Shown here one piece after another: positions 1 through 5,807 of a stretch of DNA of 12,302 bases. Numbering within the stretch: position 1 is the stretch's first letter; each line of letters starts with the position of its first letter. The notes beneath the pieces were generated by a model. It had not been told where the DNA came from and ran no database searches. It was given only the letters and a program-made list of their open reading frames with translations. The DNA is taken from contig CAMYZF010000033.1 in NCBI GenBank assembly GCA_947303755.1, forward strand, positions 1 through 12,302, written 5' to 3'. The stretch comes from an uncultured Erysipelotrichaceae bacterium (lineage in GTDB: Bacteria; Bacillota_I; Bacilli_A; RFN20; CAG-826). The position numbers were made by a program, and so were the translations under genes.

Positions 1-962
1 GTGGAAGTGTTATTTCTAAAGATACAATGCGCACCATCAATGGAGTGGGCTATCCACTTTATAATGGTTATGGAATGACTGAAATTGGTGTTACTTCCGT
101 TGAATTATCACCAAATGTTATTCAAAGAAATAAAGCTAGTGTTGGTAAAGCTTTAACGAATGTTGAATATAAAGTCGAAAATGATGAATTATTGGTAAAA
201 GCCCCGCAAATCCACAGCGAAACGCTCATTAATGGCAAATTAGAAAAGGCTATTATTGATAAAGATGGTTACTTCCATACAGGCGATGTTGTTAATATCG
301 ATAAAGATGGTTATGTCTTTATCAAAGGTAAAACCAAAGATGTCGTCATTGGATCAAATGGTGAAAACATTTATCCTGATGAAGTTGAAATAAAATTTGC
401 TGATATTAGTGAAATAGAAAATTTAAGTGTTCTTGGTGTCAAAAGTGATGGCAATGAAGTTTTAACTATGGTCATGCATGTTGAGCATAAATTAAGCAAA
501 GAAGAAATTGAGAATATCCAAAACAAAATCTCTGAAGCTAACGAAAGACTTCCTAGATCAATGCAAGTTCAAGATTTCTACCTTTCTATGATGCCACTTC
601 CAATCAATGCATCAATGAAAGTTTTGAGATATCAACTAGTTGATGATCTTAAAAATAGACCTGAATTATTTGTAAAACTTAATAGAGGCGATTTAATCTC
701 GTTTGAAGGTTATGACGAAAAAGAAATTGAAGAAACCTCTAAACATGTGACCGACATTATTGGCGATATTTTAAATATCGATAAAACCAAAATCCCTGCC
801 AGCGCACATATTATCGTTGATTTAGGTGGCGATTCATTCACCTATATGTCCATCGTCGCTTCAGTTGAATCTGAATTTAATATAAAAATATCTACCGACA
901 TGATTGGTAGACTTAACACAGTTAACGAATTTACTTTGTATATTCTTAAACAAAAACACTAA
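1..962 (+). CDS. AMP-dependent acyl synthetase/ligase with C-terminal acyl carrier domain (5' partial)
   Basis: The reading frame is open from base 3, so the start lies outside the window. Residues are numbered from the internal Met at base 27. The sequence carries the C-terminal half of an ANL-superfamily adenylating enzyme. The A5 motif YNGYGMTE is at 12-19, the HTGD core at 84-87 with GKTKD just after it, and the A10 region PLPINASMK ends in Lys198, the expected catalytic lysine. Residues about 225-308 form a second domain resembling an acyl carrier protein. It has LGGDS with Ser270 as the predicted phosphopantetheine attachment site. Known family chemistry is ATP-dependent activation of a carboxylic (probably fatty) acid; the fused carrier suggests transfer to the protein's own pantetheine arm rather than to free CoA, which is inference. 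The substrate cannot be read from this part. The stop TAA overlaps the stop of the convergent hydrolase gene. Confidence 0.9.
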   Translation, partial: GSVISKDTMRTINGVGYPLYNGYGMTEIGVTSVELSPNVIQRNKASVGKALTNVEYKVENDELLVKAPQIHSETLINGKLEKAIIDKDGYFHTGDVVNIDKDGYVFIKGKTKDVVIGSNGENIYPDEVEIKFADISEIENLSVLGVKSDGNEVLTMVMHVEHKLSKEEIENIQNKISEANERLPRSMQVQDFYLSMMPLPINASMKVLRYQLVDDLKNRPELFVKLNRGDLISFEGYDEKEIEETSKHVTDIIGDILNIDKTKIPASAHIIVDLGGDSFTYMSIVASVESEFNIKISTDMIGRLNTVNEFTLYILKQKH

Positions 963-1927
963 TTAAGAAGGAAATCACCTATCATCTTATAGACATTCAT
1001 ATCTGGAATGTTGTTTTTGCTGAAATCGACATAGACTTCAAGTGGCACTAAAACACCACCAAGAAGACCGAATTGTCTCATGACGTTATTTTGTCTAACT
1101 TGAGAACTATATTCAACGATTGGCGCGTGTCCTTTATTATCGAGCATAACCACATGAATATTGCGACGATTTTTGAACTTCTTTTGATATTTAAAACCTG
1201 TCTTTTTAGGATTGACCGCTAAGTCCTGTTTTCCTTGAAGATATAGGACTTCTGCATGGGTTTTCTTAAAAATACCAGTTGTAGAATATAAACCATATTT
1301 ACCATAGACAAGTAGTCCAGCAAGTTTAACAAAAAACCAGGCTGGTCCACTGGTCATCGCAGCTTCACTATCAAGACCTGCAATATCAACACACTTTTCG
1401 ATTTTATTTGAGTATCTTAATGCTTGTGAAGCAGTGAATCCTCCCCAAGAATGTCCTAAAACATAAAATGGAAGATTCACAAAATTCTTTTCAATGTATT
1501 CGACAGCGTATTTAACATCAATCGCACCTTGAGTCATCGATTCGATTTTCTTGCCTTCACTTGTTCCACTCGCGTAGTGATCAAACGCAACTACAAGTAA
1601 TCCGCGTTGGCATAAATAATTGATCAAAGGCAAAAGATAGAAATGACCACCACCAATTCCGTGTGATAAAAGCACCACTGCAACTGGTTCGGTATTTTTC
1701 TTTTTGTATTGATAAACGGAGATTCGCGCTTTTTTGTTATTTAAAAAATAATCTTTCTTAATATCAAGATTTTGAAAATCACTTGGAAGTGGATATTTGA
1801 TGGAAATCGAAGCGTCGCCTCTTCTTCCATAAACATTATTTGAAACAATTTTATTCGCGAGTAAAACAGAAGCTAAAAATAGGATAACAGCAGCAATAAT
1901 AATTAAAATAATTACATATACTTGCAT
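959..1927 (-). CDS. Membrane-anchored alpha/beta hydrolase (serine hydrolase/lysophospholipase-like)
   Basis: This 322-residue protein begins with a hydrophobic helix (about 3-24), which suggests an anchored enzyme with its catalytic domain on one membrane face. The fold signature is clear. HGIGGG (89-94) fits the oxyanion-hole loop. FDHYASGTSEG (115-125) follows strand 4. GHSWGG (158-163) is the nucleophile elbow with Ser160. GKQD gives Asp235 and KGHAP gives His267 as the rest of the triad. This resembles the Hydrolase_4/monoglyceride lipase-like group, so an ester or lipid substrate is plausible but not shown. The start is coupled to the upstream Nudix gene through a TAATG overlap, and AAAGGA lies 8 bases upstream. 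Its TAG stop overlaps the stop of the convergent synthetase gene and no hairpin terminator separates them. Confidence 0.88.
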   Translation of the reverse strand: MQVYVIILIIIAAVILFLASVLLANKIVSNNVYGRRGDASISIKYPLPSDFQNLDIKKDYFLNNKKARISVYQYKKKNTEPVAVVLLSHGIGGGHFYLLPLINYLCQRGLLVVAFDHYASGTSEGKKIESMTQGAIDVKYAVEYIEKNFVNLPFYVLGHSWGGFTASQALRYSNKIEKCVDIAGLDSEAAMTSGPAWFFVKLAGLLVYGKYGLYSTTGIFKKTHAEVLYLQGKQDLAVNPKKTGFKYQKKFKNRRNIHVVMLDNKGHAPIVEYSSQVRQNNVMRQFGLLGGVLVPLEVYVDFSKNNIPDMNVYKMIGDFLLN

Positions 1928-2322
1928 TATAGATAATCCTTTTTAATTTTCGCTAAAGTTGGTTTGTCGGCCGGAGAGAAAGTTAATTTATCCAATTCAT
2001 CTTTATCTGACCAAGCCATATCGATGTGTTCTGTTAAGGTTGGAGTGCCTCCCAATAACTCACATCTATAAGTATCAATATGTAAAACTTGAGTTTCGTA
2101 TTCATCAACAATTGAGGTAATTAATTCATAGACTTTAACATCGATTTTGAGTTCTTCTTTAAGTTCACGGGCTAAAGCTTGTTCTGGTGTTTCGCCTGGT
2201 TCAATCTTTCCACCAGGAAATTCCCATTTGAATTTGGTTTCACCTTTATTGCCTCTTTGAGCAGCAAAAACTTTTTTATCTTTAATGATTGCACCAGCAA
2301 CTACGTAAACCTGTCTTTTCAT
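1927..2322 (-). CDS. Nudix hydrolase, MutT/NudG-like
   Basis: This 131-residue protein has the usual length of a single-domain Nudix enzyme. The Nudix box runs from Gly38 to Ile60. Gly38, Glu44, Arg52, Glu53, Glu56 and Glu57 are all in register with GX5EX7REUXEEXGU. The only deviation is Lys59 at the usually glycine position near the end. The preceding KWEFPGGK (32-39) is typical of the MutT and NudG (CTP pyrophosphohydrolase) groups, which hydrolyse oxidised or non-canonical nucleoside triphosphates to monophosphate and pyrophosphate with Mg2+. The exact substrate cannot be assigned. The ATG is supported by GCGGAG about 6 bases upstream. The TAA stop overlaps the next ATG (TAATG), making a two-gene unit with the hydrolase. 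It is divergent from the phosphatase gene across a 56-bp gap. Confidence 0.93.
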   Translation of the reverse strand: MKRQVYVVAGAIIKDKKVFAAQRGNKGETKFKWEFPGGKIEPGETPEQALARELKEELKIDVKVYELITSIVDEYETQVLHIDTYRCELLGGTPTLTEHIDMAWSDKDELDKLTFSPADKPTLAKIKKDYL

Positions 2323-2342
2323 AAATAACTCCGCTTAGTATC

Positions 2343-2371
2343 TTATCACAAAATAAGATTTGTGATTTAAT
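2343..2371 (+). promoter_or_regulatory. Candidate promoter of the phosphatase gene
   Basis: TTATCA (2343-2348, 4 of 6 to TTGACA) is followed after 17 bases by TTTAAT (2366-2371, 5 of 6 to TATAAT). The predicted transcription start falls at about 2378-2379, on or beside the GTG start codon. That would make the mRNA leaderless, consistent with the absence of any Shine-Dalgarno sequence. Matches are modest in an AT-rich gap, so this is tentative. Confidence 0.35.
2345..2366. promoter_or_regulatory. 22-bp inverted repeat, candidate operator in a divergent promoter region
   Basis: ATCACAAA (2345-2352) and TTTGTGAT (2359-2366) are perfect 8-base inverted arms around a 6-base spacer, ATAAGA. The repeat lies between the divergent Nudix and phosphatase genes and overlaps the candidate phosphatase promoter, so a repressor bound here could act on both. 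The half-site TTGTGA recurs at 2377-2382. Rex and CRP sites use similar half-sites but in the opposite arrangement, so no regulator is named. A weak RNA hairpin is the alternative. Confidence 0.4.
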
Positions 2372-2378
2372 TTAAATT

Positions 2379-2831
2379 GTGAAAACTGTTATTTTTGTTT
2401 GTCATGGAAATATCTGCCGTTCTGTTGCTGCAGAATGGATAATGAAAAATAAATTGATCAAATATCATTTAGAAGATGCTATCAACGTTATTTCTAGAGC
2501 AACTTCAACCGAAGAGATTGGAAACGATATATATCCTCCAATGAAAAGAGCGCTTTATAACAAAGAAATTCCTTTTTACTCTCATCACGCAAAACAAATA
2601 ACTAAGCAAGATTATGATAAAGCAGATTATATCTTCTACATGGATTCGTATAATAAACGAAATCTATCTTATATGCTTGATGATTATAAAAATATTATCT
2701 TCCCTATTACTTTATACACTCCCGAATTAGATGAAATCGATGATCCTTGGTATACAGGACAATTCGACCAAGTTATCGAACAGTTAGATGAGTGCATTGA
2801 AAATATAATCAAAGAGATTAGACGAAAATAA
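2379..2831 (+). CDS. Low-molecular-weight protein tyrosine phosphatase
   Basis: This 150-residue cytosolic enzyme matches the length and layout of the LMW-PTP family. The CX5R P-loop, CHGNICRS, is at 8-15, with Cys8 as the nucleophile and Arg14 binding phosphate. SRATS (39-43), HHAKQIT (69-75) and MDSYN (88-92) are family landmarks. DDPW (121-124) supplies the general acid, Asp122 before Pro. The family dephosphorylates protein tyrosine or arginine and is distantly related to arsenate reductases. No resistance genes or kinase are adjacent, so the target is unknown. The start must be GTG at 2379 because an in-frame TAA lies at 2373-2375. No Shine-Dalgarno sequence precedes it, which is unusual in this window. 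A hairpin terminator follows the stop directly. Confidence 0.92.
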   Translation: MKTVIFVCHGNICRSVAAEWIMKNKLIKYHLEDAINVISRATSTEEIGNDIYPPMKRALYNKEIPFYSHHAKQITKQDYDKADYIFYMDSYNKRNLSYMLDDYKNIIFPITLYTPELDEIDDPWYTGQFDQVIEQLDECIENIIKEIRRK

Positions 2832-2857
2832 AAATGGAATTATATTCCATTTTTTAT
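2831..2857. terminator. Bidirectional rho-independent terminator
   Basis: AAAATGGAAT (2831-2840) and ATTCCATTTT (2844-2853) pair perfectly over 10 bases around the 3-base loop TAT, followed by T residues. A-rich bases on the left give a U run on the opposite strand. It sits between the stop codons of the convergent phosphatase gene and the last gene of the Rnf operon, so it should serve both. Confidence 0.85.
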
Positions 2858-3378
2858 TAGAAATTATATTTTTCTCTTTGCTTCTTTATGACACCTGTTC
2901 GAATTATTAATCTAGCGACAATTCCCACAATAACACCAGTTATAATCGCAGAGATTGCAATAATTGGAAGATAGAAAAGAATGTAAGCTGAATCTAAATA
3001 AATCATCGCCACTAAGATTTGACCAACAACATGGAAGATTGCTCCAATGACTGAGACTCCAATTATCGAAAATTGCTTAATTGTAAAATAAAACAAAATC
3101 ATTATCGCAAGTGATAAGAAAGCACCGGTTAAAGACATAAAAAATCCCATCGATAAAAGCGTTCCTCTTACAATCGCGACAAGTAAAACTCTTATGATAT
3201 TGATAAAAACAGCTTCCATAACTCCTAATTCATAAAGAGTTATTAATATAACAATATTCGCTAAACCTAATTTGATTCCTGGAATTCCAATACTAGGAAT
3301 AAATGATTCTAAAATCGCAATGGCGATTGCGGAAGCAGTTAATACACCCATCAAGGCTAATTTATGCGTATTCATCAT
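2857..3378 (-). CDS. Gx transporter family membrane protein (heptaprenyl diphosphate synthase component I-like)
   Basis: This protein of about 173 residues is almost entirely hydrophobic, with roughly five membrane segments and a basic C-terminal tail. It has the family landmarks GIKLGLANI (35-42), an STGAFLS-like MSLTGAFLSL (81-90) and GAIFHVVGQ (112-120). It fits the Hpre_diP_synt_I/Gx transporter family. Members resemble substrate-binding subunits of ECF-type transporters, and the 'heptaprenyl diphosphate synthase' name is probably historical. It is the last gene of the Rnf operon and is coupled to the NusG domain II gene. The first ATG lies only 4 bases after a GAGG Shine-Dalgarno. The second ATG (3375-3373) lies 7 bases after it and may be the true start, giving 172 residues. 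A cargo related to flavin or isoprenoid redox cofactors would suit the context but is speculation. Confidence 0.82.
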   Translation of the reverse strand: MMNTHKLALMGVLTASAIAIAILESFIPSIGIPGIKLGLANIVILITLYELGVMEAVFINIIRVLLVAIVRGTLLSMGFFMSLTGAFLSLAIMILFYFTIKQFSIIGVSVIGAIFHVVGQILVAMIYLDSAYILFYLPIIAISAIITGVIVGIVARLIIRTGVIKKQREKYNF

Positions 3379-3752
3379 CCAACCTCGATGTCGTTATTTA
3401 ACGATCCTTCAATTGTGATACTCACACAGTTATAAGCGCAGATGATTGGTCTTCCACTTTCTTTTATGTAGCCCATATGAACGCAGTCTTGATGTGGGCA
3501 ATTTGATTCGATAACCGCTATCGCTCCATCTTTAACGTGAATATGAACTTTTCCGTTCGTGCCATCAACATAATAATGGCCATCATTTTCTTTGTTTAAA
3601 TCGATAGTTAAAACAACTTGGTTTTGAACTCTTACTGTCGCCACTAAGTTGTTTTTGCTACGAGTTGTAAGAACAATAACAAAAGCAATAATTGCTGCAA
3701 GCAGCAAAGAACCAATCAAAATCAAATCGTTTCTTAAAGTTTTCTTATCCAT
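3375..3752 (-). CDS. NusG domain II-containing membrane-anchored protein
   Basis: This 125-residue protein has one N-terminal membrane helix (about 9-30) followed by a beta-rich domain of about 90 residues, presumably outside the cytoplasm. The motif CPHQDCVHMG (85-94) and the second block RPIICAYNC (101-109) match the NusG domain II family. In gut Firmicutes and Mollicutes this family often sits beside apbE, rnf and Gx transporter genes. Its biochemical role is not established. The paired cysteines Cys85, Cys90 and Cys105 suggest metal binding or disulfide chemistry. Members I recall have Pro-Asn-Lys after the third Cys; here it is Tyr-Asn-Cys, which adds a fourth cysteine, Cys109. The ATG is coupled to the apbE stop (TAATG) and its own TGA overlaps the next ATG. 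No clear Shine-Dalgarno precedes it, so reinitiation is likely. Confidence 0.82.
   Translation of the reverse strand: MDKKTLRNDLILIGSLLLAAIIAFVIVLTTRSKNNLVATVRVQNQVVLTIDLNKENDGHYYVDGTNGKVHIHVKDGAIAVIESNCPHQDCVHMGYIKESGRPIICAYNCVSITIEGSLNNDIEVG
3383..3386 (-). promoter_or_regulatory. Shine-Dalgarno bearing on the start of the Gx transporter gene
   Basis: GAGG on the minus strand is 4 bases before the ATG at 3378 and 7 bases before the ATG at 3375. The second spacing is closer to optimal, so translation may begin at the second Met codon. Confidence 0.5.
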
Positions 3753-4693
3753 TATTCGCTTTTATAAACAATGTTACTATCTTTAATTGCGATGACCTTA
3801 ACACCGCAACTTTGTTCGACCTTTTTAATCTCTTCAACCGACGACATCATTAACGAAGTTGAAATTGCATCGCCAAGATAACCGCAGTTAGAGACAACTA
3901 CTACAGTATCGTAATTATTAATCGCGCTACCAGTGTATGGATTAACGATATGAGAATATGTTGTCTCGCCAATCTTAACTCCTTGTTCTGATACGCCAGA
4001 AGTTGAGACAAAACATTTTTTAAGTGATAAGGAATAATTTTCTAAATCTTTAATTCCAACTGAGAAGAATCCGTCCTCAGAGTTTTTCTCTCCAAGAAGG
4101 ATACTGGAATATCCACCATTAATCAGATATTTGTTTAGATTTTTTGAATCTAGATATTTTTTAACTTCATCCAAGGCATATCCTTTAGCAATCGCACCTA
4201 AGTCGATTTCAGCTGCTCCAACACGTTGAACATAGTTATCGTTTAATAGAGAAATTGAAGAATCTTGAATCTTAATGACTTCGGTTTGAATAGTAACTTC
4301 GCTGGGGATTTGCTGGTTTTTTAATGATTCTTTCCATAATTTAGAAAGCGAACCACATAAAGGATTAAAGTATTTCGCATCCTTACTAGAAGCAAGGTTA
4401 GACACCATTAAAAGATCATATAAATCACTACTAACTAAAACAGGATCATTTGTTTGATTAAGTGTGTAGACATTTGTAAGATCTCTAGCCTGATAGTTAT
4501 CGGCGAGCTTATCAAAACGAAGGAAAATTTCTTCGATCTTATTTAAATCTTCTTCACTACCTTCATAGAGTTTGATTTCCATCATTGAATCAAAACAAAA
4601 AACCTTCTTCTCAAAGGCTGGTTCATTATTTGAATTAGAACAAGACACAAGAGGAAGGATTAGAAATAACGCTAAAAAGGAATGTCTTTTCAT
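3752..4693 (-). CDS. apbE: FAD:protein FMN transferase (ApbE), lipoprotein
   Basis: ApbE transfers FMN from FAD to a threonine of target proteins through a phosphoester bond. In Rnf systems the known targets are RnfG and RnfD. The chosen start gives 313 residues with a lipoprotein signal: basic MKRH, a hydrophobic stretch, then the lipobox LVSC with Cys18. The catalytic part shows DLGAIAKGYA (164-173), INGG (191-194), HIVNPYTG (248-255) and GDAISTS (274-280). The last includes the Mg-binding Asp275 and Thr279. An upstream in-frame ATG at 4753 would add 20 polar residues before the signal peptide and overlap rnfB by 59 bases, so it is rejected. The start lies one base after the rnfB stop and has only a weak ribosome site, consistent with coupling. 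Anchoring outside the membrane places it where the RnfG and RnfD flavins are attached. Confidence 0.95.
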   Translation of the reverse strand: MKRHSFLALFLILPLVSCSNSNNEPAFEKKVFCFDSMMEIKLYEGSEEDLNKIEEIFLRFDKLADNYQARDLTNVYTLNQTNDPVLVSSDLYDLLMVSNLASSKDAKYFNPLCGSLSKLWKESLKNQQIPSEVTIQTEVIKIQDSSISLLNDNYVQRVGAAEIDLGAIAKGYALDEVKKYLDSKNLNKYLINGGYSSILLGEKNSEDGFFSVGIKDLENYSLSLKKCFVSTSGVSEQGVKIGETTYSHIVNPYTGSAINNYDTVVVVSNCGYLGDAISTSLMMSSVEEIKKVEQSCGVKVIAIKDSNIVYKSE

Positions 4694-4694
4694 A

Positions 4695-5012
4695 TTAGAG
4701 ATGGACTTTAACTTTGCTTCCGTCATCATTTGGGTGTTGATCCAAATATTCAATGATTGGTTTAAAGTTAAGGTCTTCTTTTCCTGGTTTACATTTACGA
4801 AGGTTTTCTTCTTCGCCTTTAACGATGGCTTCTGCTAAAGCTTTACAACCAGCATAACCGCAACTACCACAGTTATAATTTGGTAAACGTTTAGCAACTT
4901 CATCGATTCTTTCATCTTCTTTGACGTGCAAGACTTTAGCAGCAATCGCTAAACCTAATCCAAGGATTAGGCCAATTCCAAGAAGAATAAGAGTAGCCCA
5001 TAATATTTCCAT
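4695..5012 (-). CDS. rnfB: Short RnfB: membrane helix plus single [4Fe-4S] domain, no ferredoxin domains
   Basis: RnfB normally takes electrons from reduced ferredoxin and passes them into the Rnf complex. This protein has one membrane helix (about 4-25). It is followed by the RnfB/NqrF-type iron-sulfur domain with Cys48-X2-Cys51-X4-Cys56-X17-Cys74 and the characteristic NCGSCGYAGC (47-56). It then ends at residue 105 with a short polar tail. Typical RnfB proteins are about 190-330 residues and carry two or more further CX2CX2CX3C ferredoxin clusters; none is present here. The region after the stop is apbE in another frame and holds no displaced cluster, so a simple frameshift does not explain the loss. 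The ATG at 5012 has AGGAGG 9 bases upstream. The in-frame ATG at 5072 would read through the upstream gene and is rejected. Confidence 0.9.
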   Translation of the reverse strand: MEILWATLILLGIGLILGLGLAIAAKVLHVKEDERIDEVAKRLPNYNCGSCGYAGCKALAEAIVKGEEENLRKCKPGKEDLNFKPIIEYLDQHPNDDGSKVKVHL

Positions 5013-5013
5013 A

Positions 5014-5211
5014 TTATTTTTCCTCCTCTTCTTTCTTGTTGAAAACACATTGAGTGTTTGAACATGCTGCACATTTCTCGTCGTCAGCTTTTAAATTTTC
5101 ACAGCCTTTTGGTAAAGGTGTTTTACGGTATGCGACAAAAGTAATGAGGAAAATTCCTAGCAAAGCTACTAAGACAACAATCGCGATAACTAAAGAAATT
5201 TCCTTACTCAT
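5014..5211 (-). CDS. Small Cys-rich single-helix membrane protein between rnfA and rnfB
   Basis: I do not recognise this 65-residue protein as a named family. It has an N-terminal membrane helix (about 6-28), then RKTPLPKG, four cysteines (Cys37, Cys47, Cys50, Cys55), and an acidic-basic tail ending in four Glu and a Lys. The last three cysteines have CX2CX4C spacing, the same as the first three ligands in the neighbouring RnfB (CAACSNTQC against CGSCGYAGC). Expression is well supported. Its ATG overlaps the rnfA TGA stop (ATGA) with CAGGT 8 bases upstream, and its stop is one base from the rnfB ATG, whose ribosome site lies inside this gene. It is probably an iron-sulfur or metal-binding accessory subunit of this Rnf complex, or a degenerate RnfB-like module. 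FeoB-associated Cys-rich proteins have a similar layout and are an alternative. Confidence 0.8.
   Translation of the reverse strand: MSKEISLVIAIVVLVALLGIFLITFVAYRKTPLPKGCENLKADDEKCAACSNTQCVFNKKEEEEK
5022..5027 (-). promoter_or_regulatory. Shine-Dalgarno fixing the rnfB start
   Basis: AGGAGG on the minus strand lies 9 bases before the ATG at 5012. It is encoded within the run of glutamate codons that ends the upstream small Cys-rich gene. It rules out the longer in-frame start at 5072. Confidence 0.8.
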
Positions 5212-5807
5212 AATTTGATACCTGAGAATAATCCTTGTAAACCCACTAATGCAATAGCCATAAGTGCTGCGCAGATTAAGGCGATTGGAAGTCCTTTAAA
5301 TGCTTTTGGAGTGTTACTTGATTCAAGTCTCACTCTAATGCAAGAGAATGTAACGATGATTAAAAGGAAGCCAATTGAAGTTCCCATTGCATTAGCAATG
5401 GAATTAAGGAACGATAAGCCTTGATCAGTATTGCTTTGAGCGACGCCTAAGACCGCGCAGTTAGTTGTGATAAGTGGTAAATAAATGCCAAGAGATTTAT
5501 ATAAAGATGGTGAATATTTCTTGATAAATAATCCGACTAATTGAACGATTGATGCGATGACTAAAATGTAGGCAACCGTATCCATAAAGGCAATACCCGC
5601 TGGCACAAGAATGAAGTTATAAAGTGGCCAACAAATTACAGTTGCAAGCATGATGACAAAGACAACCGCTACACCCATTCCTAAAGAAGAGTTAACTTTT
5701 CTAGAAACTCCAAGGAACGGACAGATTCCATAGAATCTTGATAAAACGACGTTATCAATAAGCATGCTGGAGATAATTGCTAAAACAAATGAGATAAAAA
5801 TATTCAT
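5208..5807 (-). CDS. rnfA: Rnf electron transport complex subunit RnfA
   Basis: RnfA is an integral membrane subunit that pairs with RnfE to hold a buried [2Fe-2S] cluster in the ion-pumping core. At 199 residues it is close to the family's usual length of about 193, with six hydrophobic segments. The two cluster motifs are visible: YGICPFLGVS (26-35) with Cys29 and TTNCAVLGVA (114-123) with Cys117. The opening MNIFISFVLA, and LIDNVVLSRF (16-25), are standard RnfA. GGAGGT lies 8 bases before the ATG, inside the end of rnfE, and the ATG shares a base with the rnfE stop (TAATG). The TGA stop overlaps the next gene by 4 bases. Confidence 0.96.
   Translation of the reverse strand: MNIFISFVLAIISSMLIDNVVLSRFYGICPFLGVSRKVNSSLGMGVAVVFVIMLATVICWPLYNFILVPAGIAFMDTVAYILVIASIVQLVGLFIKKYSPSLYKSLGIYLPLITTNCAVLGVAQSNTDQGLSFLNSIANAMGTSIGFLLIIVTFSCIRVRLESSNTPKAFKGLPIALICAALMAIALVGLQGLFSGIKL

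Noticed and set aside
4695..4697. Frameshift or premature stop removing the RnfB ferredoxin domain
   Set aside because: No ferredoxin-type Cys cluster appears in any frame downstream before apbE, whose start abuts the rnfB stop; only raw reads could show a larger assembly deletion.
4694..4753. Longer apbE start at 4753
   Set aside because: It would place 20 polar residues before a clear lipoprotein signal peptide and overlap rnfB by 59 bases; the ATG at 4693 abuts the rnfB stop.
5013..5072. Longer rnfB start at 5072
   Set aside because: It reads through the Cys-rich gene in another frame, whereas AGGAGG is correctly spaced for the ATG at 5012.
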